The notes: generated by a model not told the origin, from the sequence alone. DNA of 64,000 bases from Papilionanthe hookeriana x Papilionanthe teres (GCA_022702705.1 CM040423.1:114199738-114263737), one strand, 5' to 3'; counted from the stretch's first letter, positions 34,151 to 46,435 are shown. A program made the numbers and translations.

Positions 34151-34726
34151 TCATTTGTTATGGTATCTACTGGAGAAGATTGTTTTCTTCGGTGGTGCAT
34201 AATAAGTCGCATCTTCATGGATTCCAATTTCATGTACGGAGAATGGTTGCAAGTCACCTTTGATGCATTGTTCCCCTCCATCGTAGTATTTGATGCACTG
34301 ATGTAGAGATGATGGTACCATCCTATTTTCATGTATCCATGGTCGGCCCAGTAGAGCGTTGAACGACGTTTCTGAATCAATTATGTGAAATTTTGCGGTT
34401 GTCTTTGCTAAGTCACCGGTCTTCATTAGTAGCGTTATTGACCCGAGGGCTCTTTTTCCTTTCTGGTTGAATCCTCTTAATAACATTTTGTAAGCTTCGA
34501 GCTCACGAGCATCAATTTCCAAATATGCTAGTGTTCGAAGACTCATTATATTAATTGATGCTCCTGGATCCACCAATACTCTGGAGAGCGTAAACTTCCC
34601 AATTGTAACTGAAATGTACAACGGTCGGTTGTGATTTGTTGTCCCAAGTAGTAGGTCATTGTCCGTGAAGGTAACACCTCGTCGTTTCTTTAACGAGCAA
34701 ACCTCATCTAAGGAATCTCCGGCCAT
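34151..34726 (-). pseudogene. Retroviral-type aspartic protease of the Tat/Ogre-like element
   Basis: A 191-codon open stretch. RVLVDPGASINIMS holds the catalytic Asp in the DPGAS form often seen in Tat pol. ALLGRPWIHENRMVPSSLHQ is the conserved ILGRxW motif with the flanking sequence that follows the protease in this lineage. Confidence 0.9.
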
Positions 34727-34731
34727 TTGAG

Positions 34732-35329
34732 CTAAGCAAATTTACGGATCAAGTAAGTCCTCGATCGAGCTTCTCTCATCTCCTTTGATAAGATGAGAGC
34801 GTCGTAAATGCTCGGCTTGGTCGGTAGTTTCCTAAGATGGGCTTGCACGCTGTAGTCCACTTTATTCCCATGTGTCTCGGCTTCTTCTCGAATGGGTATT
34901 TCTTCTGCCGGGGTTGGTTCTTCCTGAACAACCACCTGCTTTCCTTTGTCTTGTGGACCCATTCTCGGAGGTAGAACTCTTCCACTTCTTAAGTTGACTT
35001 CGTAATTTCTTCGAATCTAGTGTTGAGCTTGCCGGTGTCTCCTCCCCGAATCGGAATGACGGGCTCTTCCGGATTAACTTCGAATCCGAAGGCTCTAACT
35101 CTATTGTGATCGGAGATCCTCGAAACTCGCAGATAGATTCGTTGCTTGTTGAACTCTCGTAGCCTCCTTGATGGATGTCTTCTTCGTTATTTTGATCGTC
35201 GAGATCGTGTATGATTTGAGAATTGTCGTTGGTATCGAATTCGATGTCCGGATTGTCGCTAGTTACGTAATCGTTAGAAACAGTCAAAACGTAGCCAACG
35301 CCATCACCCTTATCATTATATGATCCCAC
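34732..35329 (-). pseudogene. Gag-protease linker fragments
   Basis: Two overlapping frames separated by a frameshift: an acidic region (35329-34862), then YSVQAHLRKLPTKPSIYDALILSKEMREA (34860-34750). The latter is the segment that usually precedes the protease in Tat polyproteins. Confidence 0.7.
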
Positions 35330-35576
35330 CGAAGTGAGCAGACAATCATACAGAGTCAGAGGTTCGAGGGATTTCTTCCCCGAATCAGAAACAACTATCC
35401 TAGGATAAGCAGCCCCTAGTCTAGCCTTAGAAGTCTCGGTCTTCTTTTCTTCGTCGATTTTCTTCTTCTCTTAATCGTCTCTGTTGAGGTGGTTCTTCTA
35501 TCGCAAGTGATAGTACCGGCTTAACGAGTCTCGAACTACGAATTGAAGCTCGCACCAAAGCGGTTTGGATGCTCGT

Positions 35577-35820
35577 CTAAAATCTTTTCGAAGACCTTGT
35601 CCAAGCGGTAGTCCATCCATCGTCGGTCGTATAGGGATCTATCGGAATGATGGGATCAGTTGAGATAACATTGACAGAACCTCCTTTTTGGGGTTCCTTC
35701 ATGTACTCCTTCGGGATAGTTTTATTCCCTTTCCGAAGGTTGTCATTGAGCCAACTTTTGAAGGTAATGCAATCTTCTATCTTGTGCCCAAGCATCCGGT
35801 GGTAGGGGCAAAAGTTAGGA
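35577..35820 (-). pseudogene. Gag zinc-knuckle-like segment
   Basis: Minus-strand translation shows CPYHRMLGHKIEDC, a Cys-His-His-Cys zinc-knuckle-like motif, followed by a Lys-rich helix (FKSWLNDNLRKGNK). This corresponds to the nucleocapsid end of gag. Confidence 0.75.
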
Positions 35821-36021
35821 TCACCTTTCTTGTTAACTTCCTCTCGGTCTTTTAGGCTCTGGCAGCTGGAAATCTGGAGTCTTCATCAGACTACAGAACA
35901 TTTTCGGCACAGCTTCATTCTTGAATGGATATTCTCTGCTCAGAAGTTCTCTTAATGTACGTTGCGGACGAGGCGGTTGTTCATACTGTGAAGATGACTG
36001 ATAGCTGGGTCGGGGTTGCCG

Positions 36022-37282
36022 TTAATTCTGTTGAGGTTGTTGCGGCCGTTCGGACGATATTTGTATCGGTTGCTTGCCTTTGTCAACTGCTGCAACGATC
36101 CCGGATTTCTTTTCAAAAGTCTTCACGAGCTTTTGCTTGTCCGTCTTGTCGGCGAAACTTAATTGCTTTGCCTCTTCTTGCAAGCTCCCGGCCTTGCTTA
36201 ACAACTTCTCGAAAGTCTTAATAGTGAATCCTTTGAGGAGAAGTGCTATCGGGCCGTGAATGCTTTTAAGTAAAATGTCGATCGCATGTTGTTCTTGCGA
36301 GTTGTGGTTCATACTTCATGCTTAAGTTCCTCCATCGAAGTATGTAATCCACCAAAGTTTCGTTCGGCTTTTGTTTCTCTACCACTAAATCACCTATAGT
36401 GATGTGGTGCAGAGCTCCGGCGAATCGCTTGATGAAGAGGTTCTCTAGTTCTGAGAACGTCTTCACCGAACCATTTGGTAATTCTGCATACCAGTCGAAG
36501 GTGATTCCCGACGAGCTGCCGACGAACCGTCGGAAGAGTAATGCATCGCTCCCGCCGCATTGCAACAACCGGCACGAAAGTGCGCAACATGCTTGTCGGG
36601 GGTTCCCGGTTCCATCGAAGGTCTTGAACGGAGGTGGTACGAAGCCTTTTGGTACTTGGACGGCGTCGAATTCTTACGGGTAAGGTCTACCCGTCCGAAT
36701 GGATGTCCCGCTCTTTGATTGTGCTAAGGCTTCTCGCACCTGCTGTTCCACCAAGCTCTTGATATCCTTTTCAGGGATCATACTTTGTGTTGTATCCTTT
36801 TTCAGTTGATTATCCCCGTTGACGGATGTAATCTCCTGCCCTCCGTCTACAATGTGAATAACCTCTGGGGGTGTCTCTCTTTGTGGTTGCACTTGACTCT
36901 GGAGAGTGGCTAGAGCTACAGCCATCTCTTCCATCCTTTTCGCCATTTGGGCGATCGTGTCGTCTTTCTCTTGAAGCTGCCTTCTCATCAGTTCTGGCTC
37001 CTCTCTTTCTGCGGCTGCAGGAGCACCTTGTGAAGCTGATGAAGCTCGTGTTTCGACCATGTTGATTTCTGCATATTCGTCGTCCATGAATTCCAATGAA
37101 TCAATCTCATCTCCGAACTTCTCTTCTCTTTCTTTTGCTAATCGTCGGATATCGGTTATCAACTTTTCCATGGCATCTTCTAGTGGGCCTTTCTGTGCGT
37201 CCTCGCGGTTGTCGTGCGATAGCTGCCGGGTCCCCTTCTCACGAGTCCCCTTTATCGCGAGTAGCACTTTCTTCGCATTCAA
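36022..37282 (-). pseudogene. Gag of the Tat/Ogre-like element
   Basis: Three open pieces in different frames. 37282-36674 is a charged coiled-coil with MRRQLQEKDDTIAQMAKRME. 36568-36266 is the retrotransposon gag core with GITFDWYAELPNGSVKTFSELENLF (only part quoted as motif), KRFAGALHH and NETLVDYILRWRNLSM. 36312-36022 is the helical end (IHGPIALLLKGFTIKTFEKLL). Frameshifts near 36650 and 36290 break the ORF. Confidence 0.88.
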
Positions 37283-37324
37283 GTCTCCGGCGAGACTTTC
37301 TTTCTCGTGCTTGTTGTTTCGATC

Positions 37325-37998
37325 TCAATCGCCCAGTAGTGGGACGCAATACCATCCTTCTAGCGGCGGAAGGTCTAGGACCGGATGGTCCGTCGGCCCA
37401 AATGCTTGGAAGGTGGTATCCTCCCTAATCCGTAATCCCGAGACGACGACGGGCGGACTAGCCTTCATTCTTTTACTTGGCTTTTCGTCATGATGGCGGG
37501 TTCTACTCGGGGCCCAAGACGGGATTTGATCGGCACCCGCCCTATCCTTCGTAGAATCTCCGATACGGGGCACTTTTCCTTCTTTGCTAACTTCTCATCA
37601 AAGTTTGCGGTCGAGCAAACGGCGTAGTTCTAGTCCTTTTCTTGCGGCTATCGTTGTAATATGCGGGCTGAGGTAATGCGGCGGTAATCTTGCGAACATT
37701 TTCTTCATCTTCTGCGGCGGAGAGGGGATGGAACCCGCTTCCTCCCAAAAGTGGTATGTATTCGAGCGGCGGTGTATATTCCGGCAACGGTGTATATTCG
37801 AGCGGTTCCGGGATTTCCTCCGGAAAGCAATTTCGGCGGCTACGGCTTCTCTAGCGATCCTTCTACTTCGTTTCTTCTTTGGGTCCTTGTCGGTGATGGA
37901 ATTCTTGAGCTGGACCCGATTTCAAAAACGAAGGTCTCACAGAAGATCCGTACTCTCCACGGTAACGGGTTCACCATAATTCCGGATTTCTTTCCCCT
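37325..37998 (-). pseudogene. Broken middle of the extra 5' ORF
   Basis: Fragmented coding traces between the 5' ORF and gag. They include a Pro/Tyr-rich repeat (PEYTPPLEYIPLL, 37790-37740, imperfect tandem YTP units) and a segment ending in DLPPLEGWYCVPLL. Two or more frameshifts. No known domain. Confidence 0.5.
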
Positions 37999-38328
37999 TT
38001 AATTTGGCGAAGTCGGGGTAGGTGCAGAAATAACCAGACCAGTGGGGGTAGTAAGAACAGTCCTCCTGCTAACAGCAGTACTCCTCTCAGTCAGGATCTT
38101 TTGCAGGGGAGGAAACTCTTGGGTCGACCTAATGTTGAACTCAATCAGCGGCTTCTTAGCTTCAGATACCTTGTTCGTCAGTGCGAAAAGGGAAACGTCG
38201 GTGATCTTGACATTCGTGTTTTCAAATCCTTGTCCAAATCGGATGATCCCATTATCGGGCAGCTCATCCTTATAGACAGCGAAGTCCAGTCCATTGGTGA
38301 AGGAGAAAATCAGCTTTGGGGCTTCCAT
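37999..38328 (-). pseudogene. Extra 5' ORF upstream of gag (Ogre-type position)
   Basis: A 109-codon open stretch from the ATG at 38328, starting MEAPKLIFSFTNGLDFAVYK. Function unknown; Ogre elements typically have an extra ORF before gag. Its first 40 residues resemble the start of the AlkB-type ORF (29711). The pattern K/R-L-I/V-x-S/N-F-x-x-G-x-x-x-A is conserved without gaps, and both have a later paired Ile-Ile. It begins three bases after a CTGCAG acceptor-like site. Confidence 0.7.
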
Positions 38329-38330
38329 TT

Positions 38331-38350
38331 CTGCAGGGTAGATTCGGTTG
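38331..38350 (-). promoter_or_regulatory. Splice-acceptor-like site before the 5' ORF
   Basis: Minus strand ends CTACCCTGCAG|AA-ATG. The pyrimidine tract directly before it is modest, but a strong one (TTCCTTTCTTTTCGTCC) lies about 50 bases farther upstream. Confidence 0.4.
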
Positions 38351-38836
38351 TCGGTCCCGAGTTATGCTTCTTTTCTTTAGGACGAAAAGAAAGGAATTGA
38401 AAAGATTCCGAACACATTCTTGTTCATGTATTTATAAGATGGAATCATTTATTAAAAGAATCACTTATTAGAGGGTTTGTTTATTCAGAACGAATTGTTC
38501 AAAGGTGTAGAGAAGGTAAGGAGTCCGATTCGGAGTTGGAAAGGAAAAGAAAGTCTTATGCAAGACTTCTCGACTCGAAGGATCACTCCTAAACTAACAC
38601 CTATTGGGGGTCCACCCCACCTCAGAAATGAGGTAAAAGGATCTCGGAACCTCTCTGTTTAAGGGTGTCTAAACAGTGGCTCCTAAATCCGAGAGAATGT
38701 TGGATATACTTGTCCAAGGTAGAAATGAACATAGTATTCCAACGGAAAGAAGGGTAGTTTGACCCATTAAGGACATGGATACACTACCGATTTTTGAAAG
38801 CAGAATTATCTGATTATAATGGAGAGAGGAATTATT
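38351..38836 (-). other. Untranslated leader of the element between PBS and 5' ORF
   Basis: About 490 bases after the primer binding site with no ORF of note on the element's strand. It would hold packaging signals. Confidence 0.5.
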
Positions 38837-38853
38837 CCCCAGCGGAGTCGCCA
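38837..38853 (-). other. Primer binding site (tRNA-Arg type)
   Basis: In element sense TGGCGACTCCGCTGGGG, six bases after the 5' LTR end at 38860. Its complement ends in CGCCA and matches the 3' end of a plant tRNA-Arg as I recall it (acceptor strand CGGAGTC, discriminator G, CCA). Use of tRNA-Arg is a known Ogre trait. Confidence 0.8.
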
Positions 38854-40984
38854 GAAATTTGTCGGCAAATTTTTAGGTTGTGTGTTTTATTTTGAAAAGG
38901 GGGTCGCCTAACAGAAGTTGTCGGCGAATTTTTAATTTAGTTTAAATAAATAATTTTGAAAAGTAGTATTTGATTTTGAAAATAATTTTAAATTTGAAGG
39001 TTTTAAGATATGAGATTGAACCGATCTCACATCCCAAATAGTTTATATAAACGAGCACCGCACCACAAACCGTGTATCTATCTCTAAGGATAGACACACT
39101 GCTTGATGGTGGGGCTTGATTAAATAAACTAGAAGATTTGTGACATCCGTTTGGTCCGTGAACCAATTTTATAAGCCGACAAATTCCCTGCTTAATATGA
39201 AAGCATTAAACGGGGTTTATATTACTCAGGTTCTTTAAAATTCCCTATAAGGGCAAGCCCCTATAGTTAATTACATCTTAAGTGACGGGAATCACCTAAG
39301 AAAACTCTCGATAACAATCAATAATTCTGCTCTCAAGAATTTCAAAGTTTAAGTTTTTTTTTCAAAGAATTGAATTCTGGAATTTCAATAGGGAATGGAT
39401 CAAGTTTGGAACATTTTGTTTTGAGAATTCAAAGGAAGAAAAGTAGGAGAAATCACAGATTCGAAGTGAACTTCGGTGATTTCCCGACTATCCTATTGTT
39501 TGGCTTGAATTTAGGAAAGTCCTAATGTCTATTTAATGTTTTTATTTTGTCAATTTTAATTAATTAGGGCTTATATTTATATGATATAATCATACAAACA
39601 GCCTCGAGGATGTGAGGGTTTATGTCATATCAGACGACTACCTCGGAATCCTAAGACCGGTTAGGGCTTAATTTGCAATGCAAATGCCTAACGAAGAGTT
39701 GAGGATTTATGTTGCACTAGGCAAAATACCTCGAAGTCCTATGGCTTGGTTATTTAATTCTAGGAAATTTTTGCTGAAGTAGACTCAGGTTTCTGCGATG
39801 ACGATGGCCGTCGTTGCCCACCATGCTCCGAGCTCCTTGTTGTTGCAGAGGTTTAGTTTTAGAAGTCATAAATCAGGGGATGAGAAAAGTGTTTTGGTTT
39901 GGAGAAAATCTTAATTTCCAAGTGTTTTTATGTTTTAATTAAAACAAATCTTAAAGTTGATTATAACGACACCGGTTAAGATCCCACGGTTCCATCCTTC
40001 CGGCATCATTATTTTTATCGGATTCACTTAGTCCAGATGAATTTGCTAAACTCAACTGAATGAGTTCCACACTTTCATTTAGACCGTGGGAAATCCCGTT
40101 AGCAACACGTAGGTTACATCATCCGAGGTATTCCCGATCATCCAACGGGACGTTTTAATTTAGTTGTAATTGTAGTTTTGTGTTCTGTTTGTGATTAAAT
40201 TTTGAGTTGTTTTATATTTTGAAATGTTGTGGCGGTGAATTTTATCTTGCAATAACTTTTAACTTAGTTTTGGTTTCGGTTTTAGGGACTATCCTAAAGG
40301 TGTGGGTTTTCATGCAACGAGTTGTTTATCATGCGGGAAAAGTAAGTGCAATGCGGTTAAATAAATTGCAATAATGTAAATTGCAAGAAAGTAAATTGCA
40401 ATAAAATAATAGCGTGCACTGGAGGGTCTTCCCGTCATCCCAAGCTGCACTTAAAACACAATTAGAATATTTAAGCAAGTTCCTAGGTAAAGCTAAGGTA
40501 AGGGTTATGGTTTTCTACCAAATTCCTAATCCTATAGCTAGTCATTTCCTATGACGTCTAGGTTCCTTGTGTTTTGGTTTGAAGACGATTTTCTTCATCA
40601 AATAACAATTAAGTTCAATTGTTCTTATAAACATCCTATCATATTGAGAAAGTGTTTAAGAGGAATCTTAAACATCCTTTCAATATTACTAGAGTTGTTT
40701 TAAGTCCAAATGAATTTAATTATACAAATGAATTAATCGTCCGAGAATTTCAAGTTTTGTTGTTATCTTACTCAGTGAACTAGGATGTTTGAATGTCCTA
40801 TAAGTGAAGTAACATTTCATTTAATATTCTGTTTAGGAGTTATGATAACTAAAGCTTTCGAGGGTAAATTGGTGTCCAAATGGTTTGTGATTTAGTTTAA
40901 TTTCAATTAATGGGTTTAAATTTGAAATAGTGTTCAAGTTATTTTAGATTTATTTTGAATTCTTTATGTCTTTGGTGATGTTAT

Positions 40985-41325
40985 ATTTAATTTAACTTAA
41001 TTTAATTTAGTTTAATTTAATTGAGTTTTAATTCTATTCAATTTTAATTTGGTTTAACTTAATTTAGTTTGATTTGATTTAATTTTAATTTAATTTAATT
41101 TAATTTAATTTAATTTAATCTTTAATTTAATTTAATTTAATTTAATTTAATCTTTAATTTAATTTAATTTAATTTAATTTAATTTAATTTTATTTATTTA
41201 ATTTAATTTAATTTAATTTAATTTAATTTAATTTAATTTAATTTAATTTAATCTTTAATTCAATTTAATTTACTTAATTTAATTTAATTTTTAATTTATT
41301 TTTATTTTTAATTTTAATTGAATTT
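40985..41325. repeat. (TTTAA)n pentanucleotide tract in the 5' LTR
   Basis: Longest of the three homologous tracts; nearly pure TTTAA repeats around 41090-41260. Confidence 0.9.
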
Positions 41326-43162
41326 TTTTTTAAAAGAGTTTAATAATTTAATTTTTAGTTTAATGATTAAGTCTTTTAATATTTTGAATTTGATTTATCA
41401 TTTTGATTAAGAATTGAATATTAATGATATAATTAATTTAGGGATTTTTTAAATTAAAGAATAAATCTCTTCCTAATAATATCCCAATTTTAACAATTCC
41501 AATTTTATTATTCTTCCAAATTTAATCAATTATTTAATTAAGGTTTAATTATTTTGAATTGCTTAATGGATTTCTACCCTTTAATTATTTAAATTTCAAT
41601 CATCCAAATCAGATTAGGATCAAATATTTTACTTATTAATTTTTTATTAAACCTAAAGTTTTAATTAAGGATTAAAATTTTAATTACCACATTACCCTTT
41701 AAGCTTAATAATTTCATAACTCACTAAATTGAACTCAAATGAACTTGAAATTTTTATGTGACATCACTCATATGTCAATAAAGACATGAGAGGAGAAAAT
41801 GTGATTTTTCTGTATTTAATTTATTTATATAATTATTTTTGGTAGAAAATAGAAATTTCCAAGGAAAATTTAATAACATAACCAAGGGAAGGTTTCTGTC
41901 CTTAAGAAAATTAGGGGACATTCCTAATGACCAGAGGACCACTTGGACCAATTTTGGTGATTTTTTGAATTATATTATTTTTATTATAATTATTTTAACT
42001 TTTGGAATATTAATTAATTTAAAAATAAAATAAATGTTGAAAAATGAATTTTTCATTTTTCAAAAATCTCCCTGATATCAAGGAAATCAGAGAATCAAAT
42101 TTTGCAATTTTCTGATTTTTCTATGATTTATTATAATTATTTTAGTGAAATTGCTAGAAAATACATTTTTTTAATTTAAAAATTACCCTAGGGCTTTAAA
42201 ATTTAATATCTCATTAAATAGACCTAAGAAAAATATGGGGTTTGTTCCTAAGTGATTAAAATTCAAAATGTGACATTTTGGTGAATTTTATTATTTTTGT
42301 GATTTTTATTATTTTTAATTATTAAAAATATTAAAATAATATTAAAAATCAACTTTTTTTAGAAAATTGAAATTTTAATTTTCCTAAATTCACCTAATAT
42401 CAGAGAGGCTCCAAAACCAATTTGATGAATTTTTGAAAGATATTTTGAAAGTTATGAATTTTTAAAGTTTAAAATGACTAAATGGCTTAATCAACCCATT
42501 TAGTAGGGCTAACCAAGTCCAATTGACCTCAAACTTTTATGGTGGATTCCTCTGATCCCAAAGGTCAGTGGAGAATTGATTTCAAGTCAATTGGATGTAT
42601 GGTTAGCTCTAATTAATTTGAGACCTATTTTGGGTGTTTAAGTTAATTAGGATTATTTTAAATGAACTAACTCAAAACCTATTTTTCCTAGGGTCCTCTG
42701 GTCATAAGGAACATCACCAAATTTTCCTAGAATTTATTTCACAACATGCTATTTATTGGAATTAAAATACTCAAAACAGTAACATGAATTTGAAAAATCA
42801 ATAACTTTTCATAGGGATGGCCTCTGACTTTGGAAAATTCAAGGAATATTCCCAAATTCAGAGGCTTCAAAAGCCCTATGGTCTCATGCCATGGTGAATT
42901 GTATACATGCATGGAGAATTACAAATATGCAGAGAGTAAATAAATTATTAAAAATAAAATACTTGATGAAATTAAATAATTTCTTTTCCACATTATTCTC
43001 CTCTCGTTCACTCGAGCAAGAGGGTATTTTTATTTTATTTTTATGATTTTCCTACACAAAGTTATGAATTTTTGAAGTTTAGGGAATTAAATAAATAGAA
43101 AATACCCCTAATTTTCTATTTATCCACGCGGCGCCGCGTCATCCTCGGCATCTCCAAACGCA

Positions 43163-43168
43163 CACGTG
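43163..43168. promoter_or_regulatory. G-box CACGTG in the 5' LTR
   Basis: ACACGTGTC in the GC-rich block. The 3' LTR has CACGCG here instead. Such cores bind plant bZIP/bHLH factors; relevance here is unproven. Confidence 0.35.
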
Positions 43169-43490
43169 TCACGCTCCCATTCGACGCCGCCGCTTGAGTC
43201 AGCAGCCCGGGCCCCGCGGTTCTCGTATTGTCTCCTGGTCCGACGCCATCTGAGCCGTCCGTCCGCGCGTGTATTGAATGGACGGCATCCGTTCATCGTC
43301 CCCAAGCGTCCTCACCCGAGAGCCGTCCACACTAAATCCCTAAGATCTCACTCGATACTCAATGGATTTTCATGTTCTTATGCTCTATGGATTCGTCTTG
43401 TGAAGACGAACACATCCATACGGTTTATGTGGGATGAAATTTACGCAATAAAAATGGAGAATGTTCAGAAGCTCGGGAAGAAGAGTGTGG

Positions 43491-43502
43491 CCATACCTTT
43501 GC
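43491..43502 (-). promoter_or_regulatory. Splice-donor-like site in the 5' LTR leader
   Basis: GCAAAG|GTATGG on the minus strand, exon side ending at 43497. In the 5' LTR it would be about 5.2 kb upstream of the 5' ORF acceptor (38331) and 13.8 kb upstream of the AlkB ORF acceptor (29716). Confidence 0.45.
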
Positions 43503-43915
43503 TCAGAAAAGTGTGGCTTCGATCTGAGGGTTGTTGCACCATCGATTGGATCTCAGCAAGCTCCAGATGAAGTCTCCTGGTCCGGTGAATTGCCTAGGTA
43601 GGATTTCGACCACGACCGATCACAAAGCTTGGAGGCCGGAGCAACCGGGTGGCCTGGAGATGGGGCTTTTGCTGGTGGACACCTTCCCTTGGTCCGGTGA
43701 AGGTGTAGAACCAATCAATTTGGGGATTGGCTCACTCGTGGAGAAGTGTCCTGGTTTTGGGCTTGGATTTCAACTCGAAATCGAGCTCACGGAGAAGAAA
43801 TGGCAGGGGGATTTCGGTGGGGATCAAGTGCTCGTGTATGGGGAGTAGTCCGGAACAATTTTGGCGAGTTTCCTTAAGGTTTGTTTCAGCACCTCTCATG
43901 GCCGAGAGGGGTGGT

Positions 43916-43924
43916 GTTTAAATA
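43916..43924 (-). promoter_or_regulatory. Candidate TATA box driving the element (5' LTR)
   Basis: TATTTAAAC with the same surroundings as in the other two young LTR copies. Confidence 0.5.
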
Positions 43925-46435
43925 GGAGAGGGTGGAGGGCCTCCCAGGGAGAGTTAGGGCATGGGATCAGCTGCTCTTGGCGAGAGAAGAATAGCTATAA
44001 TGGCCACTGGGGATGGGGTAGCTCAACAAGGGAGAATTCCAAAGTTGGCTCACATGTGAGCTCTCGGCCATGGTGTTTTCCGGCAGCCTGGTGGCCGGCC
44101 GGCCAGGCATGGGTCACCCTCAAGGTCAGGTGGGTCAAGGCTGGGACTTGGTGCAAGCAATTGGCAAATGCCATGTGTAAAGGCTTTGATCCAAAGTGGA
44201 ATGGGGCATGGCTAATTTTGAACCTAAATGGGTCAACCCACCCATTTGGGCTTGGTGCACCCCTCGAGGTGGCTTTGGATGCTTGTGGGGAATCAAAGGG
44301 ATCGACTGGTTTGGCATGGAGAAGTCTCCATCCAAATATATTTGGATTAAATTTAAGTTTAGGTGAAACATGATTAAGGCTAATGAGCTTTAGGGATTAA
44401 GGAAAGCCCTCCCTCTTCTTACCCAATATGGCATGGTGGAGTGTCCAAGGCTCTCATGGCTCACATGTGGCTCATGCATGGCTTCATGGCTCACCTTTGG
44501 CTTGGGGAAAGTTAAGTCAATTTCATGGAAAAGGGTTTTTTTGTAAATTTTGGTATTTTAATGGGAATTGGCATATGGCTTGATTTGGGATGATTTGATG
44601 ATGAATTTAGGACTTAGGTATTGAGTTTTATTGGGACATGGCTTCATAGCTCACCTTTGGCTTGGCAAAAAGTTTGGTCAATTTCATGAAAATGGATTTT
44701 AGGAATTTTTGGTAATTTGATGAAAATTTGTATGAAACTTGATTTGGAATGATTTGATGATGGATTTAGGACTTAGGGAATGGCTTTCATTAAGTGGATG
44801 GCAAGTGGAGGTGTCATGTGGGCTTTAGGGTAGATTTTGGGCTTTTTGAAATGGTTTTAGATGGGCTTTTAAGATGGTTTTAGGAAAGTGGGCTTTTGAA
44901 TTTTAAAATGAATTTTGGGATGAAATTTTGGTAAAGGCTTGGGCCAAATAATTGTTGGATTTAGCTCATGGATGTGTCATGAGTGACTTGAAGCAAATTG
45001 GGGGTGATTTGGGTTTGAATTGGGTTGAATTTGGGTTCTTTTGGTGAATGGGCCAATATTGGTCCAAGTGGGCCAAGTTGGGCCAATGTTGGGCTAGGGT
45101 TGAAATTGATGTAAAATTAATGTTGAGAAATGTTTATGGGGGTTTTCAAAGAGGTTTTGACTTTGGTTGGGCTTTGATTTTGGGGTTTGGGCTCATTTGG
45201 GTTAGGCTAAGGTTTAGGTCAAAATTGGGCCTTTTAGCTTTGGGTTAAATTTGAGTGGGGTTTGGGTCTAAATTTTGGGCAAATCATGTTAGTGTTTTCC
45301 TTGTGGGGATGCTAAGGAAGATTTAGAAAAGATTTGGGGTTAATTGGAGTTGAATTGGGTGAGTTTGGGTTAAGTTTGGGTCATGGGTCCAAATTGGGCT
45401 TTAAGGCCAAAAGTGAAATTGGATCCAAATGTCAATCAATTGGACTTGGATTTTGTCTAGATTGGTGTTGGGAATGTTGAATTGAAGTTTAGAATTGAAT
45501 TGGACCAGAATTTTGGTCAATTGGATAGGTTTGGTTTGACATTGGGTTCACTTAGGGTTAAAATGGGTCAAATTAGGGGTTTTGACAAAAGTAGGGTAAA
45601 TTGACAAAATTGGCCCATGGTGTAGTTGAACAAAATGAAATTGGGAATATTTGGGATTTTCTGGAATTTTCTGGGAATTTTCTGAATTTTTGGATTTTTG
45701 GGTCAAGAGGGGTATTTTGGGTATTTGGAGGGTATTGGGAGGTATTTTTGGAATTTTTTGGTATTTTTGGGTTTGGATGATCAATTTGAGTGATGTGGAA
45801 ATGTTTGGGATTGATTTTGAGGAATTTTGGGTAATTTAGGTGATTTTGCAAATTTTGGGTAGTTTCAAGGGTTTTGGGTAGGCTAGGCGGGTGTAGGGTC
45901 CCGGGGGTCAAAAATTGAAAATTTGGAAAATTGAAGATTGGGTGAATGTAAGTGGAATAGAATCATTTTGGTTGAGCCATGAAGCCATATCAAGCCCACA
46001 TGGGCCATGAGGGGACTCATTTGAGGCATTCACTATGTTGTTCCTAAACCTCTTAGCCAAGGGCTTAGGGGTTAAGGACCATCCATGTGAATCACCTTTA
46101 TGAGTCAGGAGGTCAAGTTAGGTATGGGTGTGTTTCTAGGATGTGTGTGAAAGTGTAGTATATAGGTGTAGTATGTGTGTAAGTCAGCCCTTCACCAGAC
46201 CAGGCCACCCAGGGTAGTCCTAAGGCCAAAGAGTCTTATAGGAACTCATCCTTTAAACTTCCACATTTGATTTCAACCCTCTAGGTGATTAGGGGTCTAC
46301 AGTCAAGTTTGTGGAGTTTGATGGGAGTTTAGAAGTGGTTTGAAATTCTAGAAGGTGGATCCCAATTCTAGTCCTCTAAGATAGTCAAAGGGAAAGCCTA
46401 AGGCTAGATCCTAAGCACTAAAAAGAAGAAGAGAA

